Assembly: GCA_964657445.1 (NCBI GenBank)
Contig: CAZZVB010000119.1
Location: 1 to 13,910 of the forward strand
Reading direction: 5' to 3'
Source of the DNA: LMUY01 sp964657445
GTDB lineage: Bacteria > Pseudomonadota > Alphaproteobacteria > Acetobacterales > Acetobacteraceae
Length of the DNA: 13,910 nt
Shown here: in pieces, positions 1 through 6,156 of the stretch
Layout: each line of letters opens with the position of its first letter
Numbering within the stretch: the stretch's first letter is position 1
Program-made: the position numbers and the translations under genes
Notes under the pieces: generated by a model
What the model saw: only the letters and a program-made list of their open reading frames with translations
Told to the model about the DNA's origin: nothing
The model's database searches: none

Positions 1-612
1 CGGCCCACGCTCGACACCGATGACCCACGCGGCGTGCGGACCCACCGTCAGCCGCAAGCGCCGGTGCCGGAACACCCGTCTTGCCCGCGCGGCCACCAGG
101 AACAGCACGAAATCCTCGAGCGTGTTGCTCTCGTCCACCTCCGAGGGCAGTGCGGCTTCCAGGATCAACTCCTGCGTCACGTCCGATCGTCCGGCCTCGC
201 GGAAGCCGAATTTCTCGTACAGGCCGCGGGCGCAGAGATTGTCCGCCGCCACCAGCAGCCTGACCCGGCGGCATCCCGGCACGCGCCGCAACTGCCGCAT
301 CACGGCCAGCATCGCATCCCGTCCGAAGCCGTGGCCCTGCTGCCGCCGGTCCAGCGCCAGCCAGCCGAGCCACCAGCACGCAGCGTCCCGCGGTTCGGGA
401 TGCACGACGAAGAAGCCGACGACCTCCTCACCAGCCTCGATGGCCATCAGCGAGTGCGCCGGCCCGCGCCGGACCGCGGCTTCGATCTCGGCGATCGGGC
501 CGACGAAGCGTTCCAGTTGGATGGGATCGAGTTCGATCCCGGCAAGCACGCCGAACTCGGCTGGGCCGAGGCGGCGGTAACGAAGGGGCGCGAGGCCCCG
601 ATTGGGAGACAT
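1..612 (-). CDS. GNAT-family N-acetyltransferase, 3' end cut by window edge
   Basis: Translating the minus strand from ATG at 612 gives an open frame of 204 codons that runs off the left edge without a stop. It begins MSPNRGLAPLRYRRL. The acetyl-CoA site is visible at about residues 95-110 (WLALDRRQQGHGFGRDAM, the Q/R-x-x-G-x-G/A loop that holds the pyrophosphate). The second GNAT signature is LVAADNLCARGLYEKFGF near residues 128-146. The protein therefore probably transfers an acetyl group from acetyl-CoA to an amine, with unknown substrate. A GNAT fold would normally end near LILEAAL, but the frame continues for at least 45 more residues rich in Arg and Leu. This is either a C-terminal extension or a second domain. 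The ribosome binding site is weak (AGGG four bases before ATG), but no better in-frame start lies just upstream. Family is secure; substrate is not. Confidence 0.85.
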   Translation of the reverse strand, partial: MSPNRGLAPLRYRRLGPAEFGVLAGIELDPIQLERFVGPIAEIEAAVRRGPAHSLMAIEAGEEVVGFFVVHPEPRDAACWWLGWLALDRRQQGHGFGRDAMLAVMRQLRRVPGCRRVRLLVAADNLCARGLYEKFGFREAGRSDVTQELILEAALPSEVDESNTLEDFVLFLVAARARRVFRHRRLRLTVGPHAAWVIGVERGP

Positions 613-650
613 GAAACCCTGCTTGAAGTCGAGGAAGCACGACGACGCGC

Positions 651-724
651 GGCGCCCACAGGCGCCCTGTCCGGCAATGCCGGCAGCTCAGGTCGTCAAT
701 TGCACGCCCGGAGACTATCCGGGC
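651..724. terminator. Cluster of three short inverted repeats in the 613-786 intergenic gap
   Basis: The 174-base gap between the CMD-like gene and the GNAT gene carries three hairpins: GGCGCC-CACA-GGCGCC (651-666), CCGGC-AAT-GCCGG (671-683) and a perfect 7-bp stem GCCCGGA-GACTA-TCCGGGC (706-724). Both neighbours are on the minus strand, so the 706-724 hairpin lies 62 bases past the CMD-like stop and could end or stall that transcript. None has a T run, so an intrinsic terminator is only a possibility. The rest of the gap shows nothing recognisable. Confidence 0.35.
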
Positions 725-786
725 TGGGGCCTCGTTGCATGGCTAGATAGTAGTTGGTGTCCCTGTCCCGTTCAAGCGCCAGGGAT

Positions 787-1428
787 CTACTGCCCGGCGG
801 CGGCCAGTTGCGGCAGGGGTGTCGAGCCGTCCGGCGTGCCTTCCCGGCCTGCGGCGAGCAGCATGGCGACGGTCACGTAGGTGCCGGACAGCGTCACCAG
901 ATCGACGATCTGCTGGTCGTCCAGGACCTGCTTGGCCCGGGCGAAGGTCGCATCCGTGACGGCATGGGTGGTCGAAAGCTCCATGCACAGGTCGTACACC
1001 GCCGCCTCGTCCGGCTGCATCCCGGCAGGCCGCTGCCCGGCTTTCAGATCGGCGGTCACCGCCTCCGGCAGGCCGGCCTTGATCGCCAGCGGATAATGCG
1101 CCTTCCACTCCACCTGGGATGTCCAGAGCCGCGCCTGGATCAGGATCGCGAACTCGTTCAACCGGCGCGGGACGGAGGTGTTGAACCGCAGATAGTCCAG
1201 CAGCGAGACCATGCGCTTCGCCATGACCGGGCTGCGCAGGAGGACGTTGTAGGGCCCCTGGATGCCGAGGCTGGACACCTTCAGCACCTCGTCCGCGACC
1301 TCATGCTGCGCCGGGGTCAGTTCCTCGACGGTCAGTTGCTTGAACCGCTTTTCCTCCACCGCGGCCAGCACGACCACCGGCGCCAGCGCCAGGCCGCAGA
1401 TCGCCGCCCAGGTCTTGATGGATGTCAT
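787..1428 (-). CDS. Exported carboxymuconolactone decarboxylase (CMD)-like protein
   Basis: The 213-residue product starts MTSIKTWAAICGLALAPVVVLAAVEEK, a typical signal peptide probably cleaved near residue 23, so the mature protein should be periplasmic. The start is ATG at 1428 with GGGAG eight bases upstream. The frame is open to 1596, but that extension reads through a dispersed repeat and is not protein-like. The rest fits the CMD/AhpD-like family: a segment with LLRSPVMAKRM, LLDYLRFNTSVPRRLNEFAIL, then EWKAHYPLAIKAGL, and a C-terminal helix pair around DATFARAKQVLDDQQIVDL. The E-W-x-x-H...A-x-x-A-G motif of decarboxylase-type members is present. The CxxC redox pair of AhpD peroxidase members is absent, so a peroxidase role is unlikely. 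Many relatives annotated as carboxymuconolactone decarboxylases have no proven reaction, and an exported one is unusual. It stands alone after a 184-base gap. Confidence 0.8.
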   Translation of the reverse strand: MTSIKTWAAICGLALAPVVVLAAVEEKRFKQLTVEELTPAQHEVADEVLKVSSLGIQGPYNVLLRSPVMAKRMVSLLDYLRFNTSVPRRLNEFAILIQARLWTSQVEWKAHYPLAIKAGLPEAVTADLKAGQRPAGMQPDEAAVYDLCMELSTTHAVTDATFARAKQVLDDQQIVDLVTLSGTYVTVAMLLAAGREGTPDGSTPLPQLAAAGQ

Positions 1429-1459
1429 GTTCGTCTCCCACGCCCTCTCAGCAGGGCTT

Positions 1460-1477
1460 CGGACGTAGCATCGTCCG
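1460..1477 (-). promoter_or_regulatory. Hairpin in the 5' leader of the CMD-like gene
   Basis: CGGACG-TAGCAT-CGTCCG is a perfect 6-bp inverted repeat with a 6-base loop, ending 31 bases upstream of the ATG at 1428. A weaker CCCT/AGGG stem (1443-1456) lies between it and the Shine-Dalgarno. Both would be in the leader RNA if transcription starts upstream. It could be a leader structure or the end of the upstream transcript, and the sequence alone does not decide. Confidence 0.3.
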
Positions 1478-1519
1478 GGAACCCCGCATTTGTCACGCGA
1501 GCGTTTTGACGCCCCTCCG

Positions 1520-1591
1520 GTCATTGCGAGGAGTGCTGGGCGACGAAGCAACCCAGGGTCGCCGCACCATCCGTGCGCCCGCCTGGATTGC
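1520..1591. repeat. Dispersed intergenic palindromic repeat, CATTGCGAG / GCAATCC type, decayed
   Basis: The gap between the two exported-protein genes holds GTCATTGCGAGGAG (1520-1533), GCGACGAAGCAACCCAGGG (1540-1558) and the opposing arm CCTGGATTGC (1582-1591). The arms 1548-1557 and 1582-1591 pair at 9 of 10 positions. This matches, from memory, a repeat found many times between genes in alphaproteobacterial genomes (consensus close to GTCATTGCGAG...GAAGCAATCCAG...CTGGATTGC...). The outer right arm, which should end in CGCAATGAC, is missing and is replaced by CACACCGCAAAGCGGCGC, so this copy looks truncated. It explains the false upstream extension of the CMD-like frame. Confidence 0.6.
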
Positions 1592-1612
1592 CACACCGCA
1601 AAGCGGCGCTTC

Positions 1613-2410
1613 CTACCTTGCTTCGTCTGCTGCAGCAGCGAGGCCCGTGCGGGTGAAATAGGCCTGCAGGCTGGGGGCGACGGACAAGTAGGACCGGAGG
1701 GTTAAACCGAGCTTGAGTCGCATGGCCGGGTTGGCGTGGACGGCGGCCGCGAAGGCCGGACCGTCGAGGAAGACCTGTTCGGCGTAGGTCTGGAAGTCGG
1801 CTTGGCGGACGCTGAGGCCGATGCGGGAGACGAAGCCGGCGGTGTTGAGAGTGCGGTCGGTCAAGGCGGCGTCCGGGCGGGCGAGGGCGTCACGGAAGGC
1901 GGCGGGGTTGCCGTAGGTGAAGCCGGAGGGGTTGGCCTTCTCCCACTCCGTCCAGTCAGGGGGGGCAAGGTCGAGCACCTTGCCGGCGATCGCGCCGTGG
2001 ATCACCTGGAGCACGATGGGGCGTTCGGCGGGAAGACAGTTGATGCCGATGACCCGGGGGCCCTGCACACCGCCGACCGGGGTGCCCCAGACCTCGATCT
2101 CGTCGGCGAGGGCCAGGGTGGGCACGAGAGCGTCGAGCAACTGGTCGGGGTAGACCGCAAGGGCTTGCCGGGCGAGGTCCAGGCAGGCCGGGCGGTTGGC
2201 AGGCGATAGGTCGCGCATGGTGACGGTAGGGGCGGGGCCGCCGTCCTGGCCGGAACGGTGCAGGCGCTGAAGGTACTGCGCGATGCCAGGGGCGACGGTG
2301 GCCTGCAGATCGTGGTCCACGATGGCGGAGGTGGCGGATACGGCCGGACCAGGGTGGCAGACGAGGGCAAGCGCCGTAAGCGCGGCGGAGATGCGGAGGT
2401 GGATGGGCAC
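1613..2410 (-). CDS. Exported protein resembling a zinc metallopeptidase without the HExxH motif
   Basis: A GTG start at 2410 gives 265 residues beginning with the signal peptide VPIHLRISAALTALALVCHPGPAVSA. An ATG at 2494 is in frame but would add 28 residues ahead of the signal peptide, so GTG is preferred. The body has a layout I associate with putative secreted zinc metallopeptidases: YPDQLLDALV, then a strand with G-x-x-x-G, a helix where HHExxH would be, W-x-x-x-NPSGFTYG, GFVSRIG, a DF...AE helix and a C-terminal Lys-containing helix. At the expected zinc helix the sequence reads VIHGAIAGKV: one His remains, but the Glu and second His are Gly and Ala. If the fold is right the protein is catalytically dead. 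This is judged by eye, and an unrelated fold is possible. It is separated from the 2Fe-2S gene by 140 bases. Confidence 0.5.
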   Translation of the reverse strand: MPIHLRISAALTALALVCHPGPAVSATSAIVDHDLQATVAPGIAQYLQRLHRSGQDGGPAPTVTMRDLSPANRPACLDLARQALAVYPDQLLDALVPTLALADEIEVWGTPVGGVQGPRVIGINCLPAERPIVLQVIHGAIAGKVLDLAPPDWTEWEKANPSGFTYGNPAAFRDALARPDAALTDRTLNTAGFVSRIGLSVRQADFQTYAEQVFLDGPAFAAAVHANPAMRLKLGLTLRSYLSVAPSLQAYFTRTGLAAAADEAR

Positions 2411-2497
2411 TCGGATCAAGCCCTCGGTGCAGGGCTGCCCGGCAGGATGATTCCCGAGTCCCGGTGAGGGCGCGCGCATGCCGCAGGTGAGCACGTT

Positions 2498-2513
2498 GCG
2501 CCGTTTGCGGCGC
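2498..2513 (-). terminator. GC-rich hairpin after the 2Fe-2S gene
   Basis: GCGCCG-TTTG-CGGCGC is a perfect 6-bp stem with a 4-base loop, 38 bases past the stop of the 2Fe-2S gene on the minus strand. It lies between two genes of the same strand and could end the transporter/flavoprotein transcript. There is no run of T after it, so intrinsic termination is only a candidate. Confidence 0.35.
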
Positions 2514-2550
2514 GGCCGAGACAGTGCATGGCCGACAATTCGATCGCCCC

Positions 2551-2859
2551 CTACAGCCGCTCGTCCGGCGGGGCGATCTCGGTGACCAGGTCTCGCACCA
2601 GCGTTTTGTTGGCGAGCGGCGCCAGCCGCATCTCGCGCGGCTCCAGCCGGGCGGTGCAGGCGTACACGGTCTTACCGTCCAGCAGCATCATGCATTCCTT
2701 GCAGGCATTGGCGTTGATGCAGGCGAAGCGGAAGGCGAGCGTAGGATCGGTATGCAGGCGGATATGCCGCAACCCGTCCAGCACCGACTGGCCCGGCTCG
2801 AACGGAACCTCGAACGACGCCCAGTCCTCCCCGCGCAGGATTTGCAGCGTGGCGATCAT
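2551..2859 (-). CDS. Stand-alone 2Fe-2S protein, SdhB N-terminal-domain type
   Basis: The product has 102 residues and begins MIATLQILRGEDWASFEVPF. It has the beta-grasp layout of the N-terminal domain of succinate dehydrogenase/fumarate reductase iron-sulfur subunits. Four cysteines are placed to bind a 2Fe-2S cluster: C47, C53, C56 and C68, in ACINANACKECMM...TVYAC. SdhB proteins normally have C-x4-C-x2-C/D-x11-C; here the first loop has five residues instead of four. The C-terminal domain that carries the 4Fe-4S and 3Fe-4S clusters is absent (102 residues against about 235), so the protein can pass electrons only through one cluster. Its ATG overlaps the flavoprotein stop (ATGA at 2859-2856), which implies coupled, near-equal synthesis and a complex between them. 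A longer start at 2928 lies inside the flavoprotein gene and is rejected. Confidence 0.85.
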   Translation of the reverse strand: MIATLQILRGEDWASFEVPFEPGQSVLDGLRHIRLHTDPTLAFRFACINANACKECMMLLDGKTVYACTARLEPREMRLAPLANKTLVRDLVTEIAPPDERL

Positions 2860-4526
2860 GCGCCAGCCACGGCCGGCGAAATCGCCACGCCGTCCACCGT
2901 GGAACGGATGGTCTGCGTCACGGTCCATTGCTCATCCAGAGCGATGAAGTCCTCGCGCTGATGCGCTCCGCGGCTTTCCGTCCTGCTCAGGGCCGCGCGA
3001 ACCACCGCCTCGGCGACTGCGAGCATGCTTCGCAGGTCGAACCAATCGACCCGTGCGCTGTCGAACGCGCCCGCCGCGCCCGGCGGCAAAAGCCCGATCC
3101 CGGCTTTCAGCTCCGCGATGACGCCGAGCGCCCGCCGCAAGCCCGCATCGGTGCGGAACGGGCCTGCATCGTCCGACATCGACGCCTGTAGCCGGGCGAT
3201 CATGGCGGCGGTGTTGCCCGTTTCCGCCGCACCGCCACTGACCAGCGCAATCGCCGGCGCGGCCGCAGAGTCGCGCCACGCCAGCGTGCCTTCCGCCTGT
3301 TTGGCCGCCGAGCGGGCGGCCCGGCGTCCGAACGCCAGCGCTTCGGTGATCGCGTTGCCGGACAGGCGATTCGCGCCGTTCGCCCCGCCCACCGCCTCGC
3401 CCGCGGCGAACAGGCCGGGCACGTCCGTCGCCATGTCCGCTCCGACCCGGATGCCGCCCATGTGGTAGTGCGCGATCGGCGACACCTCGATCGCATCCCG
3501 CGTGAGATCGATGCCGTTCTTGGCCAGCCGGTCGATCACCGGGCCGAACGCCGCCCGCAGCGTGGCGTCCGGCACATGCTGGAAGCTGAGGAACACGCCG
3601 CCACTGGGGGAGCCGCGCCCGGCTGCGACCTCCTTCAGGATCGAGTAGGTGGCCTGGTCGCGGGTGATGACGTAGCGGCCATCCTCTGCCACGCCGTAAT
3701 CGTCGGTGAACTCCCGGCCTTCGCTGTTCAGCAACCGGCCGCCCAGTTTGTAGCGGAACGGGTCCCACATGATCGGGTCCATGCCGATCAGCCGCGGCGC
3801 CAAGTGGCCGATCGGGAAGAACTGCACGAACTCCATGTCCACCAGCGCCGCACCCGCCCGCAGCGCCAGCGCGTAGCCGTCCCCGCCCATATTCGCCGAG
3901 GCGCTGTTGCGCCGGTACAGCCGGGTTAGCCCGCCGGTGGCGATGATCGTCGCGTGGGCGGCGATGGTGACAGCCTGCCCGGTGCTGACCGAGAACCCGG
4001 CGGCGCCGATCGCTTGCCCGCCATCCACCACGATATCGGTGATGGTGAGGTCGCCGATGCGCCGCACGTCCGGCTGGCGCTGCACCTGCGCCCGCAGCGT
4101 CTTGGATACGGCCGGGCCGGTGGACAGGAAATCGACATAGACGCAGCGCGGCCGGTCATGGCCGGGGGCGTGCGCCGCCTTGATCCGCCCGTCATCCGTG
4201 CGGGCCCAGCCGACCCGCCAGGAATCCATCTGGCGGATCACCTCGACCCCATCCTCGCACAGCACGGCCGCGAGCGCCGGGTCACACAAGCCGCGCCCGG
4301 CCGTGAGCGTATCGGCCAAATGCGCCTGCGGATCGTCGGGCCCGTCATCACCGAGCGCTGCGGCGACGGTCATCTGCGCCATGACGGTAGCACCGCCCCG
4401 GCCGATCAGGCTGCGGTCGGCCAGGATGACCCGGCGGCCCGCCGCGGCCGCCGTGATCGCCGCCATCATGCCCGCGGCGCCCGCACCGATGACGAGGATG
4501 TCGGTTTCGAGGTGGACGGGCTGCAT
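2856..4526 (-). CDS. Fumarate reductase/succinate dehydrogenase-type flavoprotein
   Basis: The 556-residue protein opens with the FAD-binding dinucleotide fold (ILVIGAGAAGMMAA, GAGAAG at 14-19). It carries family marks throughout: IIATGG near 195-200, YVITRDQATYSILKE with R290 where the proton-transfer Arg of the family sits, HYHMGGI at 354-360, GLFAAGEAVGGANGANRLSGN at 372-392 (second FAD contact), and SRGAHQRED in the C-terminal helical domain. In SdhA the histidine that covalently holds FAD lies in a SHT motif; the aligned stretch here is G-A-T (45-47), so FAD should be non-covalent. It probably transfers hydride to or from a small carboxylic acid; substrate and direction cannot be told. 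It starts 2 nt after the transporter stop (TAG-CA-ATG) and overlaps the 2Fe-2S gene. No membrane-anchor subunit is nearby, so the complex is probably soluble. The open frame reaches 5249, but that part is antisense to the transporter frame. Confidence 0.88.
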   Translation of the reverse strand: MQPVHLETDILVIGAGAAGMMAAITAAAAGRRVILADRSLIGRGGATVMAQMTVAAALGDDGPDDPQAHLADTLTAGRGLCDPALAAVLCEDGVEVIRQMDSWRVGWARTDDGRIKAAHAPGHDRPRCVYVDFLSTGPAVSKTLRAQVQRQPDVRRIGDLTITDIVVDGGQAIGAAGFSVSTGQAVTIAAHATIIATGGLTRLYRRNSASANMGGDGYALALRAGAALVDMEFVQFFPIGHLAPRLIGMDPIMWDPFRYKLGGRLLNSEGREFTDDYGVAEDGRYVITRDQATYSILKEVAAGRGSPSGGVFLSFQHVPDATLRAAFGPVIDRLAKNGIDLTRDAIEVSPIAHYHMGGIRVGADMATDVPGLFAAGEAVGGANGANRLSGNAITEALAFGRRAARSAAKQAEGTLAWRDSAAAPAIALVSGGAAETGNTAAMIARLQASMSDDAGPFRTDAGLRRALGVIAELKAGIGLLPPGAAGAFDSARVDWFDLRSMLAVAEAVVRAALSRTESRGAHQREDFIALDEQWTVTQTIRSTVDGVAISPAVAGA

Positions 4527-4528
4527 TG

Positions 4529-5569
4529 CTATCGCGTGACCGAAGCCGTTTGCGGCGCGGCCGAGAACTCGGACCCTTCGGCAGCGACCGCTTCCCCGGC
4601 CGGACGTTTCCGCCCCGCATAGCGCCGCGCCAACCCGGCGCAGACCATCAGTTGCAACTGGTGGAACAGCATCAGCGGCAGCACGACCATGCCGACCTGC
4701 GACCCGGCGAACAGCACGCTCGCCATCGGCAGCCCGCTCGCAAGCGACTTCTTGGACCCGCAGAACACCACTACGATCTCGTCGGCCACGGAAAAACCCA
4801 GGACCCGGCGGCTCACCACGGTGGTGATGGCCAGCACCGCCCCGAGCAGCACCGCCGAGACGGCAAACAGGCAGGCCAGGTCGCCGATCCCGATCTGGTG
4901 CCAGATGCCGCTGGTGACGCCCTCGGAGAACGCCGCGTAGATCACCAGCAGGATCGAACCGCGGTCCACCAGCCCCAGCACGGAGCGGTTCCGCTGCACC
5001 CAGCCGCCGATCCACGGCCGCAGCACCTGCCCGGCCACGAACGGCGCCAGCAATTGCAGCAGGATGTCGCGCAGCACGCCGAACGAGAACCCGGCGCCCT
5101 GCGTGTTCAGCAGCAACCCGACCAGCAGCGGCGTCAGGAAGATGCCGAGTATGTTGGAGGCCGACGCCGAGCAAAGCGCCGCCGCCACATTGCCCCGCGC
5201 GATCGAGGTGAACGCGATCGACGACTGCACGGTGGACGGCAGCACGCACAGGAACAGCAACCCGGTATAGAGTTGCGCCGTCAGCAGCGACGGCACCAGC
5301 ACGCCCGCCGCCAGGCCCAGCGCCGGGAACAGCACGAAGGTGGACAGCAGCACGGTCACGTGCAGCTTCCAGTGCCGCAGCCCGTTGATCGCTGCCTGCG
5401 GCGACAGGCGCGCGCCATACAGGAAGAACAGGAAGGTGATCGCCAGCCCGGCCGCCCCGTTCGCCGCGACCGCTCCCCTGCCGGATGCCGGCAGGATCGA
5501 GGCGATCGCCACCGTCGAAAGCATCAGCAGGATATAGGGGTCGATCAGTGAACGCAGGCGGCCGAGCAA
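4529..5569 (-). CDS. YfeH-type putative sodium-dependent transporter (bile acid:Na+ symporter family)
   Basis: The 346-residue protein is strongly hydrophobic, with about nine or ten membrane segments. It has motifs of the YfeH/SBF-like branch: IDPYILLML at the N-terminus, FLFFLYGARLSP, RHWKLHVTVLLSTFVLFP, LYTGLLFLCVLPSTVQSSIAFTS, NVAAALCSASASNILGIFLTP and FCGSKKSLASGLPMA. These correspond to the two crossover regions that bind sodium and substrate in the superfamily. The tail after residue 320 is hydrophilic. The start taken is TTG at 5569, with GAGGA about ten bases upstream. There is no ATG or GTG upstream before the FKBP stop, and relatives begin just before the same IDP segment. It lies 30 nt after the FKBP gene and 2 nt before the flavoprotein, so it probably imports the acid on which the flavoprotein acts. 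That link is inference. Confidence 0.85.
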   Translation of the reverse strand: MLGRLRSLIDPYILLMLSTVAIASILPASGRGAVAANGAAGLAITFLFFLYGARLSPQAAINGLRHWKLHVTVLLSTFVLFPALGLAAGVLVPSLLTAQLYTGLLFLCVLPSTVQSSIAFTSIARGNVAAALCSASASNILGIFLTPLLVGLLLNTQGAGFSFGVLRDILLQLLAPFVAGQVLRPWIGGWVQRNRSVLGLVDRGSILLVIYAAFSEGVTSGIWHQIGIGDLACLFAVSAVLLGAVLAITTVVSRRVLGFSVADEIVVVFCGSKKSLASGLPMASVLFAGSQVGMVVLPLMLFHQLQLMVCAGLARRYAGRKRPAGEAVAAEGSEFSAAPQTASVTR

Positions 5570-5599
5570 GGGGAGGATGTCCTCAAACGGCGCAAAGAA

Positions 5600-6022
5600 T
5601 CAGTTCACGCCCAGCAGTTCGACGTCGAACATCAGCGTGGCGTCGGGCGGAATGACGCCGCCGGCGCCGCGGCTGCCGTAGCCGAGGTCGGACGGGATCA
5701 CCAGCGTGCGCTTGCCGCCGACATGCATGGTCGCGACACCCTGGTCCCAGCCCGCGATCACCTGCTGGACGCCGATCTTGAAGCTGAACGGCTTGCCGCG
5801 ATCGACCGAGCTGTCGAACTTCTTTCCGGCCTTGCCGTGTTCGAACAGCCACCCGGTGTAGTGCACGTTCACCGACTGGCCCGGCTTCGGCTCGGGGCCG
5901 GTGCCGACGACCTCGTCGTGGTATTGCAGGCCGGACGCGGTGGTCACGTAGCCATCGGGGTATGCGGCGGTTGTCATGATGATGGTCAGGGCTCCGAGGA
6001 TTGGCAGAAGGAAGCGACGCAT
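5600..6022 (-). CDS. Periplasmic FKBP-type peptidyl-prolyl cis-trans isomerase
   Basis: The protein has 140 residues and starts MRRFLLPILGALTIIMTTAAYPDG, a signal peptide probably cut near residue 20. One complete FKBP domain follows: SGLQYHDEVVGTG, VNVHYTGWLF (Y55), KKFDSS (D70), PFSFKIG, QVIAGWDQGV (V88, I89, W92), TLVIPSDLGYG (Y115) and PPDATLMFDVELL to the end. All the usual binding-pocket residues are present, so it should be an active isomerase that helps proteins fold in the periplasm. ATG at 6022 is preceded by AGGGA about nine bases upstream; the open frame extends to 6061 through a GTG but adds a charged stretch before the signal peptide. It is the first gene of a four-gene minus-strand cluster, but its function does not obviously belong with the transporter and redox genes. 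Confidence 0.92.
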   Translation of the reverse strand: MRRFLLPILGALTIIMTTAAYPDGYVTTASGLQYHDEVVGTGPEPKPGQSVNVHYTGWLFEHGKAGKKFDSSVDRGKPFSFKIGVQQVIAGWDQGVATMHVGGKRTLVIPSDLGYGSRGAGGVIPPDATLMFDVELLGVN

Positions 6023-6096
6023 TCGACGTGTGTCCCTATCAGGGTCGGGCTGGCCTAGCACGGGTGATGCATTGCTGCCGAGGGGCCGCCAATGAC

Positions 6097-6126
6097 TTGA
6101 CCGTGCAAGACCGCGGGCCGCTATGT
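6097..6126 (+). promoter_or_regulatory. Candidate sigma-70 promoter for the solute-binding protein gene
   Basis: TTGACC (6097-6102) and CTATGT (6121-6126) are separated by 18 bases. The first matches the -35 consensus at five of six positions; the second is a weak -10. A start near 6133 would leave a leader of about 24 bases before ATG at 6157. It lies in the 134-base gap between the divergent FKBP and binding-protein genes. Found by eye only. Confidence 0.4.
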
Positions 6127-6156
6127 GCGCTCCCGCAACGGAAGGCGTGACTTGGC

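Noticed and set aside
34..750. 238-codon plus-strand frame at the left edge
   Set aside because: The opposite strand encodes a recognisable GNAT domain; this frame has no domain and no ribosome binding site.
4527..5249. N-terminal extension of the flavoprotein frame (to 797 residues)
   Set aside because: The dinucleotide-binding fold begins right after ATG 4526, and the extension overlaps the real transporter gene in another frame.
4526..5551. 341-codon open frame on the plus strand
   Set aside because: It is antisense to the membrane transporter; the Gln/Arg/His-rich translation is a shadow of the transporter's hydrophobic codons.
5571..5584. GAGGA...TCCTC self-complementary stretch before the transporter TTG
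   Set aside because: The two arms are only two bases apart and cannot form a stable RNA hairpin; GAGGA is more simply the ribosome binding site.
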